Shown here in pieces: positions 35,540 through 42,926 of a DNA stretch of 64,000 bases. Source of the stretch: an uncultured Clostridia bacterium (GTDB lineage Bacteria; Bacillota; Clostridia; Oscillospirales; Ruminococcaceae). Below the pieces are notes generated by a model, which worked only from the letters and a program-made list of their open reading frames with translations, was not told where the DNA came from and made no database searches. The stretch spans positions 1-64,000 of the forward strand of contig CANQWC010000004.1 of assembly GCA_947627455.1 (NCBI GenBank), read 5' to 3'. The position numbers were made by a program, and so were the translations under genes. Numbering within the stretch: position 1 is the first letter of the stretch; every line of letters starts with the position of its first letter.

Positions 35540-36502
35540 TTATTGAGCTTTGTGGATATAGATGCGCTCATTTTCAAGGTCGAGGTCGGCCTTGACCTTT
35601 GACCCGCCCTTAATTTCAAGGGCGTCGAGGTAGTCTTTCGGAATCTGGAGCCTTCCCGTTCTGTCGAGAACGACGAGCTCCTCGGAAACCTCGGCCGCTG
35701 CGGCGGCTTCGGCGTCGCCTTCGTCCCAGCCTTTGGACTCGCTCATTATCTCGGCGTGAGATTTTTTGATTATCTCGCTCGAGGTTCGGCCGTCGCGGAT
35801 CGCGATGACTCGGTCGATCTGCTTCGCAAGCCTGAGATCGTGGGTGACGATCACGACCGTTACTCCCCTGTTTTTATTTATATCTTTGAATACCTGTAAA
35901 AGCTGGTCTGATGTTTTGGTATCGACCGAACCCGTGGGCTCGTCGGCCAAAAGTATCGCGGGGTCGTTCGCGAGGGAAATCGCTATCGCGACCCTCTGCT
36001 GTTCGCCGCCCGACATCTGGTCGAGGCGGGAATTGAGCCTGTTTGAAAGCCCGACGGCGTCCAAAAGCTCGAGAGCTTTTTCGTGGCGCTGTTTCTGCCC
36101 TTGGAGGAGCATCGGAAGCTCGACATTCTGGACGGCGGTGAGGTAGGGCACAAGGTTTCGCGCGTTGTTCTGCCATACGAAGCCGACAGTGTTGCGCTTA
36201 TAGATCATGTAGTCCTCTTCGGTGAATTTCAAAAGATTTCGCCCGTTCACCGTGAGGGTGCCCGCGGAGGGTTTGTCGAGCCCTCCCAACATGTTCAGAA
36301 GCGTGGACTTGCCGCTGCCCGAAGTTCCGACTATCGCGACAAGCTCGCCCTTTTTAATCTGGAGATCAAGGCCCTGAAGCGCGACGACTTCGATTTTGTC
36401 GGTCTTGTAGATCTTGACGAGGTTTTCACATTCGATCGCGTATTCGCTTTCGGCGATGAGCTCCTGCTCGTGTTCAAGCTTTGCCTTTTTCTTTTTATTC
36501 AA
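35540..36502 (-). CDS. LolD-like ABC ATPase with C-terminal AbrB-like domain
   Basis: ATP-hydrolysing subunit of the MacB/LolD class, 320 aa. Walker A GTSGSGKST, signature MSGGEQQRVAIA, Walker B ILLADEP and the His switch VTHD are intact (ABC domain ~25-245). After an acidic Ala-rich linker, residues ~272-320 form a SpoVT/AbrB-type swapped-hairpin domain (LDRTGRLQIPKDYL then GSKVKADLD), normally a DNA-binding or dimerisation fold. The TTG at 36502 overlaps the upstream ATPase stop and follows GGTGAG; a TTG at 36547 is possible. Probably serves the FtsX-type permease at 18138; whether it also drives the sugar permeases is unknown. Confidence 0.87.
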   Translation of the reverse strand: MNKKKKAKLEHEQELIAESEYAIECENLVKIYKTDKIEVVALQGLDLQIKKGELVAIVGTSGSGKSTLLNMLGGLDKPSAGTLTVNGRNLLKFTEEDYMIYKRNTVGFVWQNNARNLVPYLTAVQNVELPMLLQGQKQRHEKALELLDAVGLSNRLNSRLDQMSGGEQQRVAIAISLANDPAILLADEPTGSVDTKTSDQLLQVFKDINKNRGVTVVIVTHDLRLAKQIDRVIAIRDGRTSSEIIKKSHAEIMSESKGWDEGDAEAAAAAEVSEELVVLDRTGRLQIPKDYLDALEIKGGSKVKADLDLENERIYIHKAQ

Positions 36503-37172
36503 CGATCTCACCGTCCTCAAGCGTGTAGACGCGGTCGGCAATTTCAAGCAGGCTGACGTCGTGGGTGGTCATCACGATGGTCATGTGCTCATCGAGCACA
36601 AGCCTCTTGAAAAGCTCGACGATATGGTGGCTTGTTCCCGAATCAAGCTCGGCTGTAGGCTCATCGGCAAAGATTATCTTCGGCTCGTGGGCCAGCGCCC
36701 TTGCGATCGCGACCCTTTGCTGCTCGCCGCCCGAAAGCTCGCCGGGGCGGTGGTGCATTCTCTTCGCGAGGCCGACCTCTTCAAGGCACTTGGTTACGCG
36801 CTCCTGCCGCTTTTCAAGCGGGAAGCCCGCAAGCCGCAGCCCGAAATCGACATTTTCATAGGCGGTCATCGAGCTCATCAGGGCGACGCTCTGAAAAACA
36901 AAGGCCATTTGGTATCGGCGAATTTCGTCGCGCTCGCGGTCGGAGAGCTTCGTGAGGTCGTTGCCGTCGAAGATTACCTCGCCCGAGGTCGGGCGGTCAA
37001 GCGCGCCGAGCATGTTTATCAGCGTTGTTTTGCCCGAGCCCGAGCGGCCTTTGAGGATCGTGAGTTTGCCCTCGGCCACATTGATATTTACGCCTTTGAG
37101 GGCGTGGACCACGCTTCCGTCGCCGATGACAAAATCGCGGGTGATGTTGGTTGCTGTCAAAAGTTCTGCCAT
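36495..37172 (-). CDS. LolD/MacB-type ABC ATPase
   Basis: First gene of the 19-kb cluster, 225 aa. Walker A GRSGSGKTT, signature LSGGEQQRVAIA, Walker B IIFADEP, switch His in MTTHD. Normal length for the MacB/LolD class, no extra domain. ATG at 37172 follows GGAGG by 5 nt (an upstream in-frame start at 37205 has no ribosome site). It overlaps the second ATPase by 8 bp, so the two are made together and may form a heterodimer. Confidence 0.92.
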   Translation of the reverse strand: MAELLTATNITRDFVIGDGSVVHALKGVNINVAEGKLTILKGRSGSGKTTLINMLGALDRPTSGEVIFDGNDLTKLSDRERDEIRRYQMAFVFQSVALMSSMTAYENVDFGLRLAGFPLEKRQERVTKCLEEVGLAKRMHHRPGELSGGEQQRVAIARALAHEPKIIFADEPTAELDSGTSHHIVELFKRLVLDEHMTIVMTTHDVSLLEIADRVYTLEDGEIVE

Positions 37173-37237
37173 TTTTCCTCCGAAGAAAATTTGTGCAGGT
37201 TGCACAAAAAGGGGTGCTAAACGCTCAAAACGACTTT

Positions 37238-37291
37238 AAGCAAATACTTTTTCTCATGATTCGCACAAAACCAAGAAAAAAATATTTGCTT
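37238..37291 (-). promoter_or_regulatory. Long inverted repeat in the operon leader
   Basis: AAGCAAATA and TTTTTCT on one side face AGAAAAA and TATTTGCTT on the other, a 16-bp imperfect stem in the ~160-nt 5' leader. No T-run follows, so it is more likely an operator or mRNA structure than a terminator. Confidence 0.55.
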
Positions 37292-37337
37292 TAAACCGAT
37301 GATATTAAATTAAGATTTCAAAATCTTTGTTGTCATT

Positions 37338-37366
37338 ATTATACCAAAGTGAGAGGCATGTGTCAA
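37338..37366 (-). promoter_or_regulatory. Consensus sigma-A promoter of the 19-kb operon
   Basis: On the minus strand, TTGACA, 17-bp spacer, TATAAT, both hexamers perfect. Transcription would start near 37330, about 160 nt before the first ATPase. Confidence 0.88.
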
Positions 37367-37540
37367 GAGCAATCACACAATTTCCACAAAAAAATATTTT
37401 TGGGGAGGCAGGACGGCTATATGTTGTGGGCGGGAGAGGAGGAAGGGCGAGATGTGAGGGGGAAGGGGAATTTGCCGAGTGAGGGGGAATGGCTGGGGGC
37501 AGCCCGCGAATCACCGCAAAACATTACTTTTTATTATTAT

Positions 37541-37740
37541 CGGGGGCACCCTGCGGGTTCCCCCGAACCCCCTCCGCATGGGCCGCCGAGCGGGGCTCGG
37601 CGGCGGGAAATTTTTGAGCTGGCGCTCAAAAATCGGGGGAACCCCCGACGAGGGTTCAAACGATGCCCTATCCATCTACGGGTAGGGAACGTTTGTCAGC
37701 ATCGTTCTGCAAAGGCTTACGCCTTTGCCCAACTTTTGTG
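37541..37740. repeat. Hairpin repeats, copies outside the main clusters
   Basis: Short minus-strand hairpin CGGGGGCACCC-TGC-GGGTTCCCCCG at 37541-37565, an ATTTTTGAGC-TGGC-GCTCAAAAAT stem near 37611-37634, and an expanded-loop remnant with AACGATGC (37659) pairing GCATCGTT (37699) and GCAAAGGC-TTAC-GCCTTTGC. The last shows a compensated base pair relative to the 1971 copy. Confidence 0.75.
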
Positions 37741-37788
37741 ATAACTGGCGCCCGCTGAACAGATTTTCGCTCCCCTTCCTGCGTTTCG

Positions 37789-37900
37789 GGGAGTGTCCCA
37801 TCTGCCCACATTTAAGCCCAAAGCAGTTAATGGAAAGCGTTTAGTAACGGCGAATCACAAAGCAAAAATTTTTTATAATGTGGTCGTTTGGGACACTCCC
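37789..37900. mobile_element. 112-bp MITE with 12-bp inverted repeats and 8-bp target duplication
   Basis: GGGAGTGTCCCA (37789-37800) and TGGGACACTCCC (37889-37900) are perfect terminal inverted repeats. They are flanked directly by GCGTTTCG at 37781-37788 and 37901-37908, an 8-bp duplication. No transposase inside, so it must be moved in trans. An 8-bp duplication is compatible with, for example, IS256-like transposases, but the family is not assigned. Confidence 0.8.
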
Positions 37901-37919
37901 GCGTTTCGCTTACGCTTTT

Positions 37920-38048
37920 AAAAAGAGCACGCTTGGGCGCGTGCGGTCAACATGGTTTGGACTTCAACGTTAAGGTGCGCAGCTCTTGTCAGAGCTGCGT
38001 GTCATAAGGGGACGCCCTCTCTTTCAGGGCGTCCCCTTTTTCAAAACA
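37920..38048. ncRNA. Candidate structured RNA ending in a strong terminator
   Basis: Three successive stems: GCACGC-TTGGGC-GCGTGC, GCGCAGCTCT-TGTC-AGAGCTGCG and AGGGGACGCCCT-CTCTTTC-AGGGCGTCCCCT followed by TTTTT. On the plus strand the last is a terminator with no gene upstream; in the minus reading the first stem is followed by TCTTTTT, so orientation is unresolved. No clear promoter was found. Could be a small RNA or a repeat-derived pair of terminators. Confidence 0.4.
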
Positions 38049-38164
38049 ATTCACTGAATTGTTTTTCAATTCACCCCTTGCGGAGCGCACTACGTATGGG
38101 GTTTCGCGACTGCGGTCGCGACGAGGGGCGCCGCCCCCTCGACCCCCGCAAGCCTTTTGAGAAA

Positions 38165-38290
38165 AGGCTTGAGCGAAAACTTTTTGGTTTTGACAGGTAA
38201 GGCCGACTTTGAGAGGCTTGAGCGAAAAGTTTTTGATTTTTGACAGGTAAGGCAGTTTGAAAGGCTGGCGAAAACTTTTTGGTGGTGAGG
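38165..38290. repeat. ~49-bp tandem repeat, 2.6 copies
   Basis: Units at 38165-38213, 38214-38261 and 38262-38290 (partial) each begin AGGCTTGAGCGAAAA or AGGCTGGCGAAAA and carry TTTGACAGGTAAGGC. Just upstream are CGCGAC-TGCG-GTCGCG and GGGGC-GCC-GCCCC palindromes. No coding capacity seen. Confidence 0.75.
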
Positions 38291-38334
38291 AAAATAAAAG
38301 CGCCCCCGACTGTCTGCATCAGTCGGGGGCTTTT
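38290..38334 (-). terminator. Terminator of the surface-protein gene
   Basis: GCCCCCGACTG pairs with CAGTCGGGGGC around TCTGCAT; the minus reading continues into GCTTTTATTTT. Confidence 0.9.
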
Positions 38335-38372
38335 AACCGCGTTTGCGGTTTATCCTTCTTTAATAGGAGGAA

Positions 38373-40088
38373 TTAGTGCTTCTTGCAAACTACTGCAGCA
38401 GCAGCAGCGACGAGCATCGGGACAACCGCGAGAGCAACACCTGTGGTGGGGTTCTGCTCGGGCTCAGTGTCGCCAACGTTGATATCTCCGCCGTCAACAT
38501 CGCCGACGTTGACGTCATCGCCCTGACCTTCGCCACCTTCGGTAGCTTGGTCAACGGTCTCGGTCTCTTTGGGCTCGTCAGGAGTCTCGATTACATTGAG
38601 GTAGACGTTGGTAGCGAAAGCACCAAGGCTGTAAGCATTGTTCTTAATTGTAGTAATCTCGTCCTCATCAGCAATACCATCACCGTCGGTGTCAGTCCAA
38701 TTATAGAAATTCTTGGGGAAGACAGAGCCGCCAGCAGCGTAACGGATAGGCGAGTTCTTGTAGTAAGCCCAAACAGAGCCAGTGGTTACGTCGATGGTAG
38801 GAGCGGAACCGTACTTGTTCCAGCTGATGTTACCGAGCGAGCCAGAGTCGCCAGCCCAAGAGCCAACAGTATAACGGCTGTCCATAACGGTGGTGTCGTA
38901 GAGCTCAACAGTCTCGAAGATAGCGAACTCATCGTTGTATGCACCGTACATGGTGTCGTAGAGATACTCGACAGGAACCTCGAAGACGAGCTTGTCGGTA
39001 GGCTCTTCAACATGGCAGGTGGAAACGAGCTTTCTGTAGCCCTCATAGAACATCCAGAGGTCGCCATTGCTACCAGTGGTATCCTGAACATAAGGAGCCT
39101 GAGTGCGGCCATAGAGGCTGTAGGTTGCTACGCCAGCGATGGTCTTGTCGAGCTCGACAACGAGCTGAACCTTCTCAGCGCCGTAGAGGTAGCCACGGTT
39201 CTCAATGTTGTGGTCCCAAGTGAGGGGGTTAGCAACAACATAGTTAGGATCGAAGACCTTGCCGGACGCGTCCCAAACGTAGCCGTTCTTGTCAACCAAG
39301 TTAGTATAAGCCTGATCGGCGTCACCAGAAACGAATTCCCAAGAAGAAGTGGAAGACTTATCCTGAGTGGAAGAGCACTTCCAACCGTTCAGATAGTAAA
39401 CAGAGTGAGGAACGGGCTCATACTGCTGAGTCTCTGAATTGAAGGTCTTGTACTGAACCTTGCAGACACCGCCGTAGATGGAGTTGAGGAACTCGGCAGG
39501 ATCAGCCCAACCGATATCAACGCCGTACTGGTTGGTGTGGGAGAAGCCATTACCAATTCTCCAAGCCTGGTATTCGCCACTCATGCTGAATTCAGCAACG
39601 AGCTTGATGGAGTTGATAGCGCCGAAGGTCTGAGTCTGAGGAATAGTGGTCCACTCAGTGGTGTTTACATAGTTGTGGGTGAAAGCACCGAAGTTAATCT
39701 GCTGAGTGTAGGTTGCGAGAGTGGTGTCGCCCCATGTGCCAGTAACAACGTTACCGTTGGAAGCAGGGGTAGAACCCTTCTTGAGAAGAGGCTGGATAGC
39801 CCACTTAGTGCCGTTTACAATGATATTCCAGTTGATATCAATTGCATCATTGCCAAGCTCAGCGAAACCGCCGCCGAGGTTGGTAGGAAGAGTAAGGTCG
39901 AAAGCATCATACTGAGTGCCCCAACCGTACTGAGTGTAAACAGGAATGTCGATTTCGAGAGTCATGCCAGTGCTTGTGCTGGTAGTAGCGTGAACAAGCG
40001 GAATCTGGTGATCTGCGAAAACAGTGACGGCCATTGCAGAGAGGGCCATCGCGACAGCCAGAACGACTGCCAGAATTTTCTTTGCCAT
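38373..40088 (-). CDS. Sortase-anchored surface protein (NPTTG)
   Basis: Secreted cell-wall protein, 571 aa. Signal peptide 1-25 (cut near VFA-DHQ), beta-rich body with many aromatics and W/Y/T residues, a calcium-loop-like DTDGDGIADEDE (~residues 465-476) of dockerin/thrombospondin-3 type, an acidic linker (GEGQGDDVNVGDVDGGD), then NPTTG (546-550), a hydrophobic segment and a KKH tail, the layout of a sortase substrate with an NPxTG variant. Codon choice is strongly biased (AAC, GGT/GGC, ACC, TAC) unlike its neighbours, and it has a perfect -35 and strong ribosome site (AAGGAGG), so it is probably one of the most abundant proteins. Function unknown. Confidence 0.87.
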   Translation of the reverse strand: MAKKILAVVLAVAMALSAMAVTVFADHQIPLVHATTSTSTGMTLEIDIPVYTQYGWGTQYDAFDLTLPTNLGGGFAELGNDAIDINWNIIVNGTKWAIQPLLKKGSTPASNGNVVTGTWGDTTLATYTQQINFGAFTHNYVNTTEWTTIPQTQTFGAINSIKLVAEFSMSGEYQAWRIGNGFSHTNQYGVDIGWADPAEFLNSIYGGVCKVQYKTFNSETQQYEPVPHSVYYLNGWKCSSTQDKSSTSSWEFVSGDADQAYTNLVDKNGYVWDASGKVFDPNYVVANPLTWDHNIENRGYLYGAEKVQLVVELDKTIAGVATYSLYGRTQAPYVQDTTGSNGDLWMFYEGYRKLVSTCHVEEPTDKLVFEVPVEYLYDTMYGAYNDEFAIFETVELYDTTVMDSRYTVGSWAGDSGSLGNISWNKYGSAPTIDVTTGSVWAYYKNSPIRYAAGGSVFPKNFYNWTDTDGDGIADEDEITTIKNNAYSLGAFATNVYLNVIETPDEPKETETVDQATEGGEGQGDDVNVGDVDGGDINVGDTEPEQNPTTGVALAVVPMLVAAAAAVVCKKH

Positions 40089-40180
40089 AGTGTTTTCCTC
40101 CTTAAAAAATTAGGATATGGTTTTCATCCCTATACGGGTATAGGAATTTTGGTTTGTCTCGGGAATCCAAGACGCAATCA

Positions 40181-40209
40181 AGTATAGCACCGAAAGAATA
40201 ATTTGTCAA
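40181..40209 (-). promoter_or_regulatory. Strong promoter and leader of the surface-protein gene
   Basis: TTGACA, 17-bp spacer, TATACT on the minus strand. The ~85-nt leader carries a CCTATAC-GG-GTATAGG hairpin (40129-40144) before AAGGAGG, possibly protecting the mRNA. The rest of 40210-40390 holds only an imperfect stem near 40352-40376 after rny. Confidence 0.85.
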
Positions 40210-40390
40210 CCCTTTTCCAGATTTATTTCTTAAAAAAGGTAATTCGGCGCCGAAAGCTGCTCTTTGCTTCCCGCTGTTCAAATAGTGTCGATGAGAACGA
40301 AAATTGTTGCAAAAAATTTCAGAAAAATTTCAATTTGTGAAGAATGCACAAGCGGCGGACGAAAATCGCCCACCGCTTTGGAATAAATGA

Positions 40391-41950
40391 CTACTTCGCG
40401 AAGTCGACCGCACGGGTCTCGCGGATAAGGTTGACTTTGATCTGCCCCGGGTAGTCCATTTCCTGCTCGATCTTCTGGGAGATCTCGCGGGCGACGATGA
40501 CCATTTGCTCGTCGTTGACTTTTTCGGGGACGACGAGGATTCGGACCTCGCGCCCTGCCTGAATCGCGAAGGATTTTTCGACGCCCTCGAAGCTTGAGCA
40601 GATCTCTTCAAGCTTTTCGAGGCGCTTGATGTAGTTTTCGAAGTTCTCGGAGCGCGCGGCGGGCCTTGCGGCGGAGATGGCGTCGGCTGCCTGAACAAGC
40701 GCCGCGATGACGCTGTGGCACTCGACGTCGCCGTGGTGGGCCTCGATAGCGTGAATGATGTCGGGGGATTCTTTGTATTTTTTGCAGACGTCTACGCCGA
40801 TCTGGACGTGAGAGCCCTCGATCTCATGAGAAAGAGCCTTGCCGATGTCGTGAAGAAGACCTGCGCGGCGGGCAAGAGTCGGATCGACGCCGAGCTCGGA
40901 AGCCATCATGCCCGCAAGGTGGGCAACCTCGATGGAGTGGTTCAGGACGTTCTGGCGGTAGCTTGTGCGGTAGTGGAGGCGGCCGATGAGCTTGACGAGC
41001 TCGTGGTTGAGGCCGTGGATATTGGCCTCAAGAACGGCGCGCTCGCCCTCCTGCTTGATCACCTGCTCGACCTCGCGGCGGGCCTTATCGACCATTTCTT
41101 CGATGCGGGTCGGGTGGATTCGGCCGTCCTGAATCAGGCGCTCAAGCGCAATTCTCGCGACTTCGCGGCGGACGGGATCGAAGCAGGAAAGGGTGATGGT
41201 CTCGGGGGTGTCGTCGATGATGAGGTCGACGCCCGTGAGCTGCTCGAGAGCGCGGATATTGCGGCCCTCGCGGCCGATTATGCGGCCCTTCATCTCGTCG
41301 TTCGGGAGAGGAACGACGCTTACGGCCGACTCGGAGACCTGATCGGCGGCGCAGCGGGCGATCGCAAGAGAGATATACTGCCTTGCCTTGGCCTCGCACT
41401 CCTCCTTGATCTGCTGTTCGTAATTCATTATTCTGACGGCCTTTTCGTGGGTGAGGTCGTCTTCAAGCTGCTTTAAAAGGTATTCCTTTGCCTGATCGAC
41501 GGTGAACTGAGAAATTCTCTCGAGCATCTCGATCTGGCCCATGCGGACCTTCTCGGCCTCCTCAAGCTTTTCATCGGCCTGAGCAAGCTTTTGCTGGACA
41601 AGCTCGTTTTTTCGGTCGAGGCTGTCAAGCTTCTTGTCGAGGGTCTCCTCCTTCTGCTGAACCCTGCGTTCCTGACGCGAAACCTCGGATCGGCGCTCTT
41701 TTATTTCGCGCTCGGCTTCCTGACGGGCTTTGTAGATCTCGTCCTTGGTTTCGATGATTTTTTCTTTTTTAAGTGAATCGGCGTTCTTTTTGGCTTCTTC
41801 GACTATTCGCTCTGCCTCTTGCTCCGCCGAACCTATTTGTGCTTCTGCTTTTTTCTTTCTGTCATTATATCCGATCTTGTAGAAGACTATTCCCGATATA
41901 ACCGCGGCCGCAACCGCGACCAAAAGCAGTATGATGTCCAATATAGGCAT
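40391..41950 (-). CDS. rny: Ribonuclease Y
   Basis: Membrane-tethered endoribonuclease that starts mRNA decay in Gram-positives, 519 aa. N-terminal membrane helix (2-24), long charged coiled coil (~28-195), KH domain (~210-270, [19 protein letters not shown]), HD phosphodiesterase domain (~335-430, [17 protein letters not shown]) and the conserved C-terminal segment ([18 protein letters not shown]). Complete and standard in length. Of two ATGs (41956 and 41950) the second sits 8 nt from AAAGGAG and is preferred. Confidence 0.95.
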   Translation of the reverse strand: MPILDIILLLVAVAAAVISGIVFYKIGYNDRKKKAEAQIGSAEQEAERIVEEAKKNADSLKKEKIIETKDEIYKARQEAEREIKERRSEVSRQERRVQQKEETLDKKLDSLDRKNELVQQKLAQADEKLEEAEKVRMGQIEMLERISQFTVDQAKEYLLKQLEDDLTHEKAVRIMNYEQQIKEECEAKARQYISLAIARCAADQVSESAVSVVPLPNDEMKGRIIGREGRNIRALEQLTGVDLIIDDTPETITLSCFDPVRREVARIALERLIQDGRIHPTRIEEMVDKARREVEQVIKQEGERAVLEANIHGLNHELVKLIGRLHYRTSYRQNVLNHSIEVAHLAGMMASELGVDPTLARRAGLLHDIGKALSHEIEGSHVQIGVDVCKKYKESPDIIHAIEAHHGDVECHSVIAALVQAADAISAARPAARSENFENYIKRLEKLEEICSSFEGVEKSFAIQAGREVRILVVPEKVNDEQMVIVAREISQKIEQEMDYPGQIKVNLIRETRAVDFAK

Positions 41951-42047
41951 CGACATTCTCCTTTCATTAAAAAATTTTCAAAAAGCTTTTATCCGTAAAT
42001 CTATAAGATAACAGAACATATAGGCATACTGATGCATATACAGATAT

Positions 42048-42076
42048 ATTTTATACTTGTTTTTCGCTGATGTCAA
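42048..42076 (-). promoter_or_regulatory. Promoter of rny
   Basis: Minus strand TTGACA, 17-bp spacer, TAAAAT, ~95 nt before the rny start. Confidence 0.65.
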
Positions 42077-42137
42077 GGATATTTTTTTACATTTTGTATA
42101 TTTTCTTAAAAAATTTTGGGGAAGCGGAGTTTTCGGC

Positions 42138-42166
42138 TTGACAAAAACGCAAAGGTGTGGTATCAT
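42138..42166 (+). promoter_or_regulatory. Promoter of the T-box/thrS operon
   Basis: TTGACA, 17-bp spacer, TATCAT, directly ahead of the T-box leader. Confidence 0.8.
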
Positions 42167-42172
42167 CAGTAA

Positions 42173-42397
42173 AATTAAAAACGTTGAAGGGAAGCCCGCC
42201 AACGGATTTTTTCAGAGAGCGCCGCAGCGGTGAAAAGGCGCATGTTCCGAATCGGCAGGAGTTTAAGCTCCGAAAAGGGTACCGCCCCCGAGTGCGCCCA
42301 ATCAGCGCCGTCGCCCGCGTTAAGGGAGCAGAGTTATAAATTCGGGTGGAACCGCGATTCTGTCGCCCCGTGAGCCAAAAGCTTGCGGGGCGTTTTT
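42173..42397 (+). promoter_or_regulatory. T-box leader (threonine) controlling thrS
   Basis: Stem I shows AGAGAG (42214-42219) and GGTGAAAAGGCG; the antiterminator has the T-box sequence GGGTGGAACCGCG (42344-42356), which pairs with the acceptor end of uncharged tRNA. The terminator is GCCCCG...CGGGGC (42365-42391) followed by CGTTTTTG. A plausible threonine specifier is ACC at 42281-42283, not certain without folding. Uncharged tRNA-Thr should favour read-through into the next two genes. Confidence 0.92.
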
Positions 42398-42430
42398 GTT
42401 TCCCCCTGTCATCAAAGAGGAGGATTTTCG

Positions 42431-42901
42431 ATGAACGATTTATTTTGCGGCTTATTCAGCCGTCAGCCCGAAAAAGTGATCTGCGGGGATTACTACTACG
42501 ATACCGACGCCGACGGCGCTTTTGAAAATGTTACAAGCTACATCGGGGTTTCTTCAACGCGGGCGGGCAAAGAGGGCCAGATAAAAACGCTGAGAGAAAT
42601 CCACCGAGTTTTAAAAGACGGCGGCAGGTTTGTCGCCATCGAAAGCGACGGCTGGGCGGATATTGAAGCGGTCAAAAAGGTCTATGCTTCGTGGGACCCG
42701 CCGTTGTGGAAGCCGTATGACGACGAGCCGAGTGAAACATGGAAAGAGAAATTTGTAAGGTGCGGATTTGAAATCGAAGCCTGCGATAAGTCGTACTATC
42801 ACAAATGGGATAAAACCGACAACGAGTTCGGCAGACAGGCAGAGCGCGTGGGTATCGATATAGGAGACATCACCACGCTGTATGTTTTGAGAAAAATATA
42901 A
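42431..42901 (+). CDS. Methyltransferase-like protein lacking the SAM-binding half
   Basis: 156 aa, ATG at 42431 behind AGGAGG. The sequence matches the C-terminal half of a class I SAM methyltransferase (VTSYIGVSSTRAGKEGQIKT, LREIHRVLKDGGRFVAIES), but the glycine-rich SAM motif and preceding strand are missing; the start MNDLFCGLFSRQPEKVICGD is joined in-frame to the later part. It lies between the T-box terminator and thrS, so it is controlled by tRNA-Thr charging. Either a decayed gene kept in frame or a small protein with a new role. Confidence 0.72.
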   Translation: MNDLFCGLFSRQPEKVICGDYYYDTDADGAFENVTSYIGVSSTRAGKEGQIKTLREIHRVLKDGGRFVAIESDGWADIEAVKKVYASWDPPLWKPYDDEPSETWKEKFVRCGFEIEACDKSYYHKWDKTDNEFGRQAERVGIDIGDITTLYVLRKI

Positions 42902-42926
42902 TACTATATAAATAGGAGGAAATTTT

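Noticed and set aside
40340..40380. Terminator downstream of rny
   Set aside because: The stem is imperfect and has no T-run in the minus reading, so it was not listed as a terminator.
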